64,000 nt of DNA from Pseudomonas sp. ADAK18 (lineage in GTDB: Bacteria; Pseudomonadota; Gammaproteobacteria; Pseudomonadales; Pseudomonadaceae). Shown in pieces: positions 1 through 7,643 of this stretch. The translations under genes and the position numbers were made by a program. Position 1 is the first letter of the stretch; each line of letters begins with the position of its first letter. Location: NCBI RefSeq assembly GCF_012935695.1, contig NZ_CP052859.1, forward strand, positions 4,753,001 through 4,817,000. The letters are read 5' to 3'. The notes below the pieces were generated by a model. The model was not told the origin of the DNA. It did no database searches and saw only the letters and a list, made by a program, of their open reading frames with translations.

Positions 1-61
1 TTCCAACACTTGGCTCATAAAGCAATGCTCCTACAACAATCTATTGGGCATTCCGGGCTGC

Positions 62-631
62 TTATCCGTGCAGCGTATCCAACCATTGGGCGCGGGTGAT
101 GCGGTACAAAACATGATGGCGCAACGGATCATCCGCTGCGACCTTGGGGTGTTCAAAATCTGCCGACGGATCGTACTGCATGCCGATGGCCTGCATGACT
201 TTCTGTGACGGCAGATTGGTTTGGGTGGTGAACGCCACGACCTCATCCAGCTTCAGCCGGTCGAAGCCACAACGCAACGCGGTCCAGGCCGCCTCGCTGG
301 CGTAACCCAGGCCCCAATGCTCCTTGGCCAGGCGCCAGCCAATCTCCACCGACGGGGTGAAGTCCGCATCGAAGCTGACATTCAGCAACCCGGTCAGGCC
401 GATAAACTCGCCACCGTCCTTGCGCTGCAAGGCCCACAGACCAAAACCATACTCGGCGAAATGACCCCGAATCCGTCCGATCAGCGCGGCGCTTTCCAGG
501 CGACTCAGGGTGGCCGGGAAATAACGCATCACCTGCGGGTCGGCGCACATCCGGGCAAACTCCGGCAGATCGGCATCGCTCCATTGGCGCAACACCAGGC
601 GTGCGCTTTCCAATTCCTGTATCGGCTCCAT
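62..631 (-). CDS. GNAT family N-acetyltransferase (RimJ/RimL type)
   Basis: A 189-residue protein of the RimJ/RimL branch of GNAT acetyltransferases, which move an acetyl group from acetyl-CoA to an amine, often a protein N-terminus. It opens with the typical SARLVLRQW strand, has the acetyl-CoA loop region EHWGLGYASEA near residues 105-115, and ends the fold with the NLPSQKVMQAIGM segment. The start at 631 is chosen because a purine-rich GGGGAGGGGG stretch lies just upstream; a longer frame to 709 would add 26 unrelated residues. The substrate cannot be told from sequence. Confidence 0.85.
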   Translation of the reverse strand: MEPIQELESARLVLRQWSDADLPEFARMCADPQVMRYFPATLSRLESAALIGRIRGHFAEYGFGLWALQRKDGGEFIGLTGLLNVSFDADFTPSVEIGWRLAKEHWGLGYASEAAWTALRCGFDRLKLDEVVAFTTQTNLPSQKVMQAIGMQYDPSADFEHPKVAADDPLRHHVLYRITRAQWLDTLHG

Positions 632-707
632 TGATCCCCCTCCCCTGCCATGTGCGTAAGTGTACCGCGCTGTTAAGATCCGTCGCTGGTCCCCGTCAGA
701 AATTGCC

Positions 708-1628
708 ATGCCTTTGCCACTGATCTACCACGACGACTACAGCCCTGAGTTCCCGGCGGACCACCGCTTCCCCATGGATAAATTCCGCCTGTTGCGCGAT
801 CACCTGGTGGACAGCGGCTTGACCCAGGACAGCCAACTGCTGCGCCCGGAACTGTGCCCGGCAGAGATTCTGGCCCTCGCCCATGAACCTGGGTATATCG
901 AGCGCTACATGAGTGGCGAGTTATCCCGCGAAGACCAACGGCGCCTCGGCCTGCCCTGGAGCGAAGCCCTGGCCCGACGCACCGTGCGCGCCGTCGGCGG
1001 CTCGCTGTTGGCCGCCGAACAGGCACTGGAACACGGCCTGGCCTGTCATCTGGCCGGTGGTACTCATCACGCCCACTACGACTATCCGGCAGGTTTCTGC
1101 ATCTTTAATGACTTGGCAGTAATCAGTCATTACCTGCTGGAAAGCGGCCGGGTCGACAGGGTGCTGATCTTCGACTGTGACGTGCATCAGGGCGACGGCA
1201 CCGCGCGCATCCTCGAACACACCCCGGACGCCATCACCGTGTCCCTGCACTGCGAAAAAAATTTCCCGGCACGCAAGGCCCGCAGCGACTGGGATATCCC
1301 GCTGCCCATGGGCATGGGCGACGCCGATTACCTCAAGGTGGTGGACGATGCCCTCAACTACCTGTTGCCGCTGTATCAGCCCGACCTGGTGCTGTACGAC
1401 GCCGGTGTCGATGTACACAAGGACGACGCCCTCGGCTATCTCAAGCTGACCGACCAAGGCGTTGCCGCCCGCGACGAAAGCGTGATGCGCCATTGCCTGG
1501 GCCGCGACATCCCGGTGATGGGCGTGATCGGCGGCGGCTACAGCAAGGACCGCCCCGCCCTTGCCCGCCGTCACGGCATTCTGCATCACAGTGCACAACG
1601 GGTATGGACGTCATCAGGTTGTCATTAA
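708..1628 (+). CDS. Histone deacetylase-like zinc hydrolase
   Basis: A 306-residue member of the class II-like bacterial HDAC/acetoin utilization (AcuC/AphA) family, zinc-dependent hydrolases that remove acetyl or acyl groups from amines. Visible signature elements are the HHAHYDYPAGFCIFND active-site block (about residues 125-140), the zinc-binding DCDVHQGDGTA block, the DAGVDVHKDD zinc ligand segment and GGGYS near the C-terminus. The start at 708 removes 16 unlikely residues from a longer frame. It is divergent from the acetyltransferase upstream, so it may be transcribed alone. The true substrate (polyamine or protein) is not known. Confidence 0.88.
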   Translation: MPLPLIYHDDYSPEFPADHRFPMDKFRLLRDHLVDSGLTQDSQLLRPELCPAEILALAHEPGYIERYMSGELSREDQRRLGLPWSEALARRTVRAVGGSLLAAEQALEHGLACHLAGGTHHAHYDYPAGFCIFNDLAVISHYLLESGRVDRVLIFDCDVHQGDGTARILEHTPDAITVSLHCEKNFPARKARSDWDIPLPMGMGDADYLKVVDDALNYLLPLYQPDLVLYDAGVDVHKDDALGYLKLTDQGVAARDESVMRHCLGRDIPVMGVIGGGYSKDRPALARRHGILHHSAQRVWTSSGCH

Positions 1629-1801
1629 AGTGTGAATGTTTACCCACAATCGCTGTGGAACTGCCTGTGGATAACCTGAGTGAAACCTTCTGTAAGCGAG
1701 CAGCTACATAGCCTGTAGGAAGCTGTACGTTTTTTGATCAGGCAGTATCGGCATCCTCGGGTAGAATGCTCGGCCTACTTTGCCGAACCGCAGTCACTCC
1801 C

Positions 1802-3046
1802 ATGCCTCAGTCCCACACCCAGTCTCATCACGTCATCATCATCGGCGGCGGCCCCGCCGGGCTGATGGCCGCCGAAGTGTTGAGCCAGGCTGGGGTCAAG
1901 GTCGACCTGTATGACGGCATGCCCTCGGTGGGCCGCAAGTTCCTGCTGGCGGGCGTGGGCGGCATGAACATCACCCATTCCGAAGCGCAGCCGGCGTTTC
2001 TCTCGCGCTATGCCGAGCGCGCGCCACAGATGGCGCCGTTACTGCGCCAGTTCGGTGCCGAGGCGCTGTGCGAATGGATTCATGGGTTGGGGATTCAAAC
2101 CTTTGTCGGCAGCTCCGGCCGAGTCTTTCCTACCGACATGAAGGCTGCCCCGCTACTACGAGCCTGGCTCAAGCGTCTGCGGGACCAGGGCGTAGTTATC
2201 CACACCCGCCATCGCTGGTTGGGTTGGAATGACGACGGTAGCCTGCTTATCCACAGCCCCGAGGGCGATAAAAGCCTGCGTAGCGACGCGGTACTGCTGG
2301 CCCTCGGTGGCGGCAGTTGGTCGCGCTTGGGTTCCGATGGCGCTTGGCTCAAGCTGCTGGAAGATAAAGGCATCCCTTACGCGCCACTGCAACCGAGTAA
2401 CTGCGGCTTCGAGGTGTCAGCCTGGAGCGAGTTGATGGTCAGCAAATTCGCCGGAGCCCCGTTGAAAAACGTCGCCATCGGCCTGGCGGATGACAAGCAG
2501 CGACTGGGTGAATGTGTGATCACCGCTACCGGGATTGAGGGCAGCCTGATCTACGCGCTGTCGGCGCCGATACGCGAGGCGATCAATCGGGAGGGAGCGG
2601 CCACGGTGCATGTCGACTTGCTACCGGGCAAACCGTTGGACAAGGTTCAGGCAGCACTGGCCAAACCTCGCGGGTCGCGCTCGATGAGCAAGCACTTGCA
2701 CAGTCAGTTGGGGTTGGATGGCGTGAAAGCCGCATTGCTGCGGGAGTTGGCGCCCGCCGAGCATTTCAATGATCCGGTGCAGTTGGCCGTCGATATCAAG
2801 GCGCTGCCTCTGACGCTGGCGAAAACCAGGCCCATGGACGAGGCCATCAGCACGGCGGGCGGTGTGCCGTTTGAGGCGTTGGATGAGCGGTTGATGTTCA
2901 AGCAATTGCCGGGAGTGTTCTGCGCGGGCGAGATGCTGGACTGGGAAGCGCCGACGGGCGGGTATCTGCTGACGGGGTGTTTTGCCAGTGGGCGGGCCGC
3001 TGGGCAAGGCGTTCTGGAATGGCTAAACACACAACTCCCGCATTGA
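1802..3046 (+). CDS. TIGR03862-type flavoprotein (HI0933-like FAD oxidoreductase)
   Basis: A 414-residue FAD-binding protein of the HI0933-like/BaiN family. The N-terminal dinucleotide-binding motif IIGGGPAGLMAAEVL starts near residue 13, followed by GRKFLLAGVGGMNITHSE, a family signature, and the C-terminal FAD contact GGYLLTGCFASGRAAG. Length fits the TIGR03862 subgroup. The family probably carries out a redox reaction, but no substrate is established. The start at 1802 is used because the extra 12 residues of the longer frame are not protein-like and the retained start lies shortly before the FAD motif. Confidence 0.85.
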   Translation: MPQSHTQSHHVIIIGGGPAGLMAAEVLSQAGVKVDLYDGMPSVGRKFLLAGVGGMNITHSEAQPAFLSRYAERAPQMAPLLRQFGAEALCEWIHGLGIQTFVGSSGRVFPTDMKAAPLLRAWLKRLRDQGVVIHTRHRWLGWNDDGSLLIHSPEGDKSLRSDAVLLALGGGSWSRLGSDGAWLKLLEDKGIPYAPLQPSNCGFEVSAWSELMVSKFAGAPLKNVAIGLADDKQRLGECVITATGIEGSLIYALSAPIREAINREGAATVHVDLLPGKPLDKVQAALAKPRGSRSMSKHLHSQLGLDGVKAALLRELAPAEHFNDPVQLAVDIKALPLTLAKTRPMDEAISTAGGVPFEALDERLMFKQLPGVFCAGEMLDWEAPTGGYLLTGCFASGRAAGQGVLEWLNTQLPH

Positions 3047-3057
3047 AACACACGCCA

Positions 3058-3098
3058 ATGTGGGAGCTGGCTTGCCTGCGATGAGGCCATCGCAGGCA
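3058..3098. repeat. REP half-element
   Basis: A single Pseudomonas REP palindrome: tgtgggagctggcttgcctgcgat followed by the reverse half atcgcaggca. It lies between the convergent flavoprotein and helicase genes and could act as a bidirectional transcript end. Confidence 0.8.
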
Positions 3099-3107
3099 CC
3101 TTAAAAC

Positions 3108-4439
3108 TTACTTCTTCTTACGCGGCCCGGTATTAAACACCGGCACCTTGCGCACCGGCTTGAGCGAAGGCTCCGCCACCGACACTTCACTACTCTCCAC
3201 CCATTTGCCCAGGTTGCGCTTGCCACCACCCGAGGTCTTGGGTTTCTTCGGCTTCTTCGGCTTTTTCACCACCTGACCACTGGAGTCCGTGTCCGGTACC
3301 CGATGCTCCGGCTCGAAGTCCTGCTCCATATGCCGGGTCAACGTCTGGCGGGTCAGCATCTCGATGGCCGACAACATGTTCACTTCGTCGGCACACACCA
3401 GGGAAATAGCCTCACCGGTGTTGCCCGCACGACCGGTACGGCCGATGCGGTGGATGTAGTCTTCGGCCACGATCGGCAAGTCAAAGTTGACCACCAGCGG
3501 CAAGTCTTCGATGTCCAGGCCACGGGCTGCCACATCGGTGGCCACGAGGATCTGTACTTCGCTGGCCTTGAAACGGTCCAGGGCACGCTGGCGGGTCGCT
3601 TGTGGCTTGTCGCCATGAATGCCGTCAGCGTTGATACCCAGGCCCTGAAGTTTTTCCACCAACGCGTCCACGCCGTTGCGGGTCTTGGCGAACACCAGTA
3701 CCTGCTTCCAGCGCCCCTTGCGCATCAGGTGCACAAACAGCTCCGCCTTGCGCTTCTTGTCCACCGGCACCACCCATTGCTTCACGGTGTTGGCGGCGAC
3801 GTTGCGCGGGCTGACTTCGACGGTCAGCGGGTCAATGAGCATCTGCCCGGCCAGCAGGCGGATCTCGTCGGAGAAGGTCGCGGAGAACAGCAGGGTCTGG
3901 CGCTTTTTCGGCAGCATGCGGTAAATGTTCGCCAGTTCTTCGGAGAAGCCCAGGTCGAGCATGCGATCGGCTTCATCCAGCACCAGGGTTTGCAGCTGAT
4001 TGAGTTTCAGCGCGTTCTGACGGAACAGGTCGATCAGGCGGCCAGGCGTGGCGACCAGCACATCGACGCCTTTGCGCAGCTTCATCATCTGCGGATTGAT
4101 GCTCACGCCGCCATACACGGCGTACGTGGTCAGCGGCAGGTGTTGGGCGTACTCAGCGACGCTGGCGTGGACCTGCTCGGCCAGTTCGCGGGTCGGGCAC
4201 AGGATCAGCGCGCGCACCGAGTTGGCGGTAACTTTCGGCCCTTCCATCGTCAGCAGCTGCAGCAGCGGCACCGCAAAACCGGCGGTCTTGCCAGTGCCGG
4301 TCTGGGCCGCGGCCATCAGGTCGCGACCGGCCAGCACCGCTGGAATGGCTTGCGCCTGCACCGGCGTCGGGGTCTGGTAGCCGAGCGTCTCAAGGGCGCG
4401 CAGCAAGGGTTCGATCAGGCCAAGGGTGGCGAAAGTCAT
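3108..4439 (-). CDS. rhlE: ATP-dependent RNA helicase RhlE
   Basis: A 443-residue DEAD-box RNA helicase. The sequence has the Q-motif segment TPTPVQAQAIP, Walker A AAQTGTGKT, the DEAD box in VLDEADRMLDLGF, the SAT motif in LFSATFSD, and motif VI HRIGRTGRAG. The run GGVSINPQMMKLRKGVDVLVATPGRL is characteristic of RhlE. The C-terminal 60 residues are rich in lysine and proline (KKPKKPKKPK), as expected for an RNA-contacting tail. RhlE-type helicases remodel RNA in ribosome assembly and RNA decay; Pseudomonas carries more than one paralogue, so the exact orthologue is uncertain. Confidence 0.92.
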   Translation of the reverse strand: MTFATLGLIEPLLRALETLGYQTPTPVQAQAIPAVLAGRDLMAAAQTGTGKTAGFAVPLLQLLTMEGPKVTANSVRALILCPTRELAEQVHASVAEYAQHLPLTTYAVYGGVSINPQMMKLRKGVDVLVATPGRLIDLFRQNALKLNQLQTLVLDEADRMLDLGFSEELANIYRMLPKKRQTLLFSATFSDEIRLLAGQMLIDPLTVEVSPRNVAANTVKQWVVPVDKKRKAELFVHLMRKGRWKQVLVFAKTRNGVDALVEKLQGLGINADGIHGDKPQATRQRALDRFKASEVQILVATDVAARGLDIEDLPLVVNFDLPIVAEDYIHRIGRTGRAGNTGEAISLVCADEVNMLSAIEMLTRQTLTRHMEQDFEPEHRVPDTDSSGQVVKKPKKPKKPKTSGGGKRNLGKWVESSEVSVAEPSLKPVRKVPVFNTGPRKKK

Positions 4440-4487
4440 GGAAGTACCGTAGGAAAAAGTCAGCGCAAGGTCGCAATGCGCCGCAGT

Positions 4488-5387
4488 TTACCCTAAATCC
4501 GGTTTGGGCTTGCGCCACTGTGGCAGGCTGATCAGCAGCACCGCGCTGATGATCACCAGCATCGCCAACGCTTCCTCCATGCCAATGGTCTCGCCGACAA
4601 ACACAATCCCCAGCAACACTGCTACCGCCGGGTTGACGTAGGCATAGCTGGTGGCCGCCGCCGGACGCACGTGCTTGAGCAGGTACATATAGGCGTTGAA
4701 GGCGATGATTGAGCCAAACACAGCCAGGTAGGCCAGGGCCAGCCACCCTTCAACCGGAGGCATGGCGTCGAGGTGTTCGCCCTTGAGTGCACTGCCCACC
4801 AGCAGCACCGCACCGGCGATCAGCATTTCTGCCGCGCTGGCCATGGCACCCTGAGGCAACGGCAAGTGCTTGCTCCACACCGAACCGAACGCCCAGGAGG
4901 CAGCGGCAAAAATCAGCAAGGCAGCGCCGAGCGGGCTGGATTGCAAGTTGGAGCCCATGTTGAGCATGGCGATCCCGATAATCCCCAGCACCACCCCAGC
5001 CCACTCAAGACGGGTATTACGCGCGCCCCAGAAAAAACCACAGAGCAAGGTAAACAGCGGAACCGTCGCCACCGCCAACGCGGCGACGCCGGATGCCACG
5101 CCGGTATGCTCCGCGACAGTGACCGCGCCATTCCCAAACGTCAGCAGCAAGATGCCGATCTTGCCGGCAGCCTTCCACTGCACCCAGGTCGGCGCCGGGG
5201 CCCCGCGCCAGCGCAGATAGCCGTACATCAGCGCGCCCGCCGCGAGAAAACGAATCCCGCCCAACATCAACGGCGGCCAGTACTCCACACCAATACGAAT
5301 CACCAGATAGGTTGACCCCCAGATCACGTACAGCGCAAAAAAAGCGGCGATTAACGGTAAGGGAAAGCGACGTGGGCCAGGCATGGG
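4488..5387 (-). CDS. yedA: YedA-type EamA/DMT exporter
   Basis: A 299-residue inner-membrane protein with about ten hydrophobic segments and two EamA repeats. The N-terminal FALYVIWGSTYLVIRIGVE and the central NGAVTVAEHTGVASGVAAL segments closely match my memory of E. coli YedA. Such proteins export amino acids or other small metabolites. The start at 5387 (MPGPRRFPL) is preferred over 5408 because the extra residues are not needed for the first membrane helix. It is divergent from an Lrp-type regulator with a palindrome between them, so control by that regulator is likely (inference). Confidence 0.87.
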   Translation of the reverse strand, partial: PMPGPRRFPLPLIAAFFALYVIWGSTYLVIRIGVEYWPPLMLGGIRFLAAGALMYGYLRWRGAPAPTWVQWKAAGKIGILLLTFGNGAVTVAEHTGVASGVAALAVATVPLFTLLCGFFWGARNTRLEWAGVVLGIIGIAMLNMGSNLQSSPLGAALLIFAAASWAFGSVWSKHLPLPQGAMASAAEMLIAGAVLLVGSALKGEHLDAMPPVEGWLALAYLAVFGSIIAFNAYMYLLKHVRPAAATSYAYVNPAVAVLLGIVFVGETIGMEEALAMLVIISAVLLISLPQWRKPKPDLG

Positions 5388-5482
5388 GGCAGCTCTACGG
5401 CAGGACAAGGGAGGCTTATTCTAGAAAGGCAGCCTCGTAAACATAAGTTACAAAACCTGTTTAAAGCGCCGGTACACTTTTC

Positions 5483-5516
5483 AAAGCATGGTTATCAAGG
5501 CTATAACCCATGCTTT
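5483..5516. promoter_or_regulatory. Candidate operator palindrome between yedA and lrp-like gene
   Basis: The arms aaagcatggttat (5483-5495) and ataacccatgcttt (5503-5516) are complementary except for one extra base. The palindrome lies between the divergent yedA-type and Lrp-type genes and overlaps an in-frame ATG at 5510, which argues that translation starts at 5546 instead. Lrp/AsnC proteins commonly bind such sites beside their own gene. Function is inferred. Confidence 0.5.
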
Positions 5517-5545
5517 CGAAAGCCACGCGTTCCCGGAGCCTTACC

Positions 5546-6007
5546 ATGGACAGATACGACCGTATGCTCCTCAACGCACTGTTGGAAGATGGCCGCGCGT
5601 CCTACGCACAACTGGCCCGCACGGTGAACCTGTCCGCCCCGGCCGTGGCCGAACGGGTCGCCAAACTGGAAGCCAGTGGCGTGATCACCGGTTATCAGGC
5701 CAAGGTCGACCTGTCCAAGATCGGCCTGCCGATTCAATGTGTAATCGAACTGCGCCTGACCAACCACGGCAATCAGAAAGTCTACGACGCCCTGAGCGAA
5801 ATCCCGGAGCTGACCGAGTGTCACCGGGTCACGGGCGACCCGTGCGTGATCATGCAAGCGGCAGTGGGCTCGATGCCGGAACTGGAAAATCTGATTAATC
5901 GCGTGGCGAAGTTTGGCTTCAGCAAGACCTCGATCATTCTGTCGAGTGCGATAGAGCGGCGGGTGCCGTTGGGGCAGTTGGAGGGGAATGGCAAAAATGG
6001 CGGCTAA
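5546..6007 (+). CDS. Lrp/AsnC family transcriptional regulator
   Basis: A 153-residue regulator with an N-terminal winged helix-turn-helix (YDRMLLNALLEDGRASYAQLARTV through VAERVAKLEASGVITGY, residues about 3-55) and a C-terminal RAM/AsnC ligand-binding domain that includes the turn RVTGDPCVIMQA. The start at 5546 is chosen because the alternative ATG at 5510 sits inside the candidate operator. The gene overlaps the next reading frame by 20 bases, so the regulator and the cyclase-family protein are probably co-transcribed, and the divergent exporter may be a target. The effector is unknown. Confidence 0.88.
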   Translation: MDRYDRMLLNALLEDGRASYAQLARTVNLSAPAVAERVAKLEASGVITGYQAKVDLSKIGLPIQCVIELRLTNHGNQKVYDALSEIPELTECHRVTGDPCVIMQAAVGSMPELENLINRVAKFGFSKTSIILSSAIERRVPLGQLEGNGKNGG

Positions 6008-6707
6008 TCACAGCATTCAATTCCAAAAGATCATCAGCCTCAGCCACCCAATCACACGGACAATCCCGCTATGGCCCGGCGACCCACCGGTAGCGTTCGA
6101 AGAGGTCGCCTCAATAGAAAAAGATGGCTATTACCTACGACGCTTCAGCATGGGGGAACACAGTGCGACCCACATGAATGCACCCAATAGTTTCTACGCC
6201 GATGGCCTCGGGATAGAAGGTTACCCACCAGAAGACTTGGTGCGACCCGCGGTGGTTATCGATGTACGGAGTAAAACCCGAAATAACCCCGACTATGTGA
6301 TCAGTGTGCAAGATATTGAAAACTGGGAGCACGAGCACGGCCTTATAGAACCCGGCTCAGTGGTATTGATGTACACCGAATGGCAAAGCCTGTGGAACGA
6401 CCCGGCAGCCTTTTTCGGCGAGGACGAACAGGGCCTGCATTTCCCAGGCATCGGTGAATCAGCAACCCTGCTGCTGCTTGAACAGCGCGGGGTCGCAGGG
6501 GTAGGCATTGATACTCATGGCGTCGATCCCGGCCAAAGCAGCAGGTTCGCGACCAACCATCTGGTGCTGGCCAGGAATGGAATTGTGCTGGAGTGCTTGA
6601 CCAACCTGGACCAATTACCGGCCAAGGGCACAACACTGGTGATCGGTATTTTGGGCTTGCAGGACGGGTCGGGGTCTCCGGCGTCAGTCATGGCGTTTAT
6701 TCCCTGA
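5988..6707 (+). CDS. Cyclase-family metal-dependent hydrolase
   Basis: A 239-residue protein of the cyclase/kynurenine formamidase/isatin hydrolase family. The family metal site usually reads H-x-G-T-H-x-D-x-P; here it is HSATHMNAP (about residues 57-65), so the expected aspartate is an asparagine. The distal part GVAGVGIDTHGVDPG and NHLVLARNGIVLECL matches the family's substrate and metal-binding region. It overlaps the Lrp-type gene by 20 bases, suggesting coupled expression. The substrate is unknown; a cyclic amide or N-formyl amino acid derivative would fit an Lrp-controlled locus. A second ATG at 5997 is a possible start. Confidence 0.8.
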   Translation: MAKMAANHSIQFQKIISLSHPITRTIPLWPGDPPVAFEEVASIEKDGYYLRRFSMGEHSATHMNAPNSFYADGLGIEGYPPEDLVRPAVVIDVRSKTRNNPDYVISVQDIENWEHEHGLIEPGSVVLMYTEWQSLWNDPAAFFGEDEQGLHFPGIGESATLLLLEQRGVAGVGIDTHGVDPGQSSRFATNHLVLARNGIVLECLTNLDQLPAKGTTLVIGILGLQDGSGSPASVMAFIP

Positions 6708-6743
6708 TTGCATGGGGACGGGGTGTGGCAGTCACTCTTCTGC

Positions 6744-7001
6744 CTAATTGGAACGTTGAACAATCAGGTCGATGATTTGTTTGATCGTGGTGATGCTGTT
6801 CCAGTCTTCCTGAGTAGCGCGCAGATTGAATTGCCACTTGATCTGCATGACGAAACAGGTCAGGTCGTCATCAATGATTTTGAAGTCATGAATAAAGTCC
6901 GTTTGCTCTGTCACTTGGCTACGGTCGATAAACCCAATGATATCGATGAAAAGCTGAATGACCTTGTCGCTGACCTCTGCTCTCGTCGGGTTACTTTCCA
7001 T
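6744..7001 (-). CDS. Acyl-carrier-like small protein (DUF1493-like)
   Basis: An 85-residue acidic protein with a four-helix, acyl-carrier-like pattern: VIQLFIDIIGFID, a loop, then DFKIIDDDLTCFVMQI and a final helix IKQIIDLIVQR. The central DDDL lies where carrier proteins have the phosphopantetheine serine in DSL, so the attachment serine is absent. This pattern resembles the DUF1493 family. The start at 7001 has a GAGG Shine-Dalgarno about six bases upstream and overlaps the end of the preceding gene by a few codons, indicating translational coupling. Function is unknown; a carrier-like or regulatory partner of the membrane protein encoded just upstream is the simplest guess. The assignment is by pattern only. 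Confidence 0.6.
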   Translation of the reverse strand: MESNPTRAEVSDKVIQLFIDIIGFIDRSQVTEQTDFIHDFKIIDDDLTCFVMQIKWQFNLRATQEDWNSITTIKQIIDLIVQRSN

Positions 7002-7458
7002 TTCTTGCCTCATAAGCGCACTTGCCAATACTGACTAGATCAAAGACAGCCAAGCCTGCAGCGACAAAGGGAATACCTCGTCCAATAATGCCAAATACTC
7101 GAACCGTACCAAAGGTTGCCTTGGCCATTTTGGCCAATGTCGGTTGCCTGATCAGCGTCCGAGGGAAGAATCGCATACCGATATAGCTTGTCAGGTTGGT
7201 CGTTTTGCTGGAGCCGACGTGAACCCAGGCGCCCACTGATATTTTACTTATCGGTATTCCAGCAGCCCCAGTGATAAGGGTTGCTGCCGTCAGGCCATAG
7301 TGCTCTTGTGTGCATTTCCAAAGGTCCTCGATAGTCGTGTTGGGAATACGAGGATCAGCGTGAATTGCCCTCAGCATCTGGTAATTCGGAATGTTGATGG
7401 TGCCCATCTGGGTAGGTAACAACATGACAGCCGGGCAACTAGTCATCGTGTTATTCAT
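6991..7458 (-). CDS. STM2901-like putative membrane protein
   Basis: A 155-residue protein I assign tentatively to the STM2901 family. It has a central segment YGLTAATLITGAAGIPI, a basic middle (RFFPRTLIRQPTLAKMAKATFGTV) and a hydrophobic C-terminal segment IIGRGIPFVAAGLAVFDLVSIG, matching the family's usual layout of conserved basic middle and glycine-rich membrane end. Its ATG overlaps the stop of a short upstream frame (ATGA), and its own stop overlaps the start of the acyl-carrier-like gene. As I recall, STM2901 and DUF1493 genes are neighbours in enterobacteria too, which supports both calls. No biochemical role is known to me. Confidence 0.6.
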   Translation of the reverse strand: MNNTMTSCPAVMLLPTQMGTINIPNYQMLRAIHADPRIPNTTIEDLWKCTQEHYGLTAATLITGAAGIPISKISVGAWVHVGSSKTTNLTSYIGMRFFPRTLIRQPTLAKMAKATFGTVRVFGIIGRGIPFVAAGLAVFDLVSIGKCAYEARNGK

Positions 7459-7559
7459 ATCAAACGCGATGCGTGAGAAGGGGAGCCCAAATTGATCTTG
7501 TGACGTCTGAGTTCAGACTCACTCTGCATAATCGCCCGGTGAAGATCACTTTCCTGCAT
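7455..7559 (-). CDS. Possible short leader ORF of the islet
   Basis: A 34-codon frame beginning MQESDLHRAIMQ. An AAGGA stretch lies about nine bases before the ATG, and the stop codon overlaps the start of the STM2901-like gene as ATGA. The peptide resembles nothing I know. It may be a real small gene or only a coupling device; a longer frame to 7643 lacks a ribosome-binding site. Confidence 0.35.
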   Translation of the reverse strand: MQESDLHRAIMQSESELRRHKINLGSPSHASRLI

Positions 7560-7643
7560 GAAGACATCCTTACGAGTGAACGACATGCGGGATGTTAAGA
7601 GACTGAGAGGACGAGAATTTGAAAGCAATGGAAAATCAGACAC

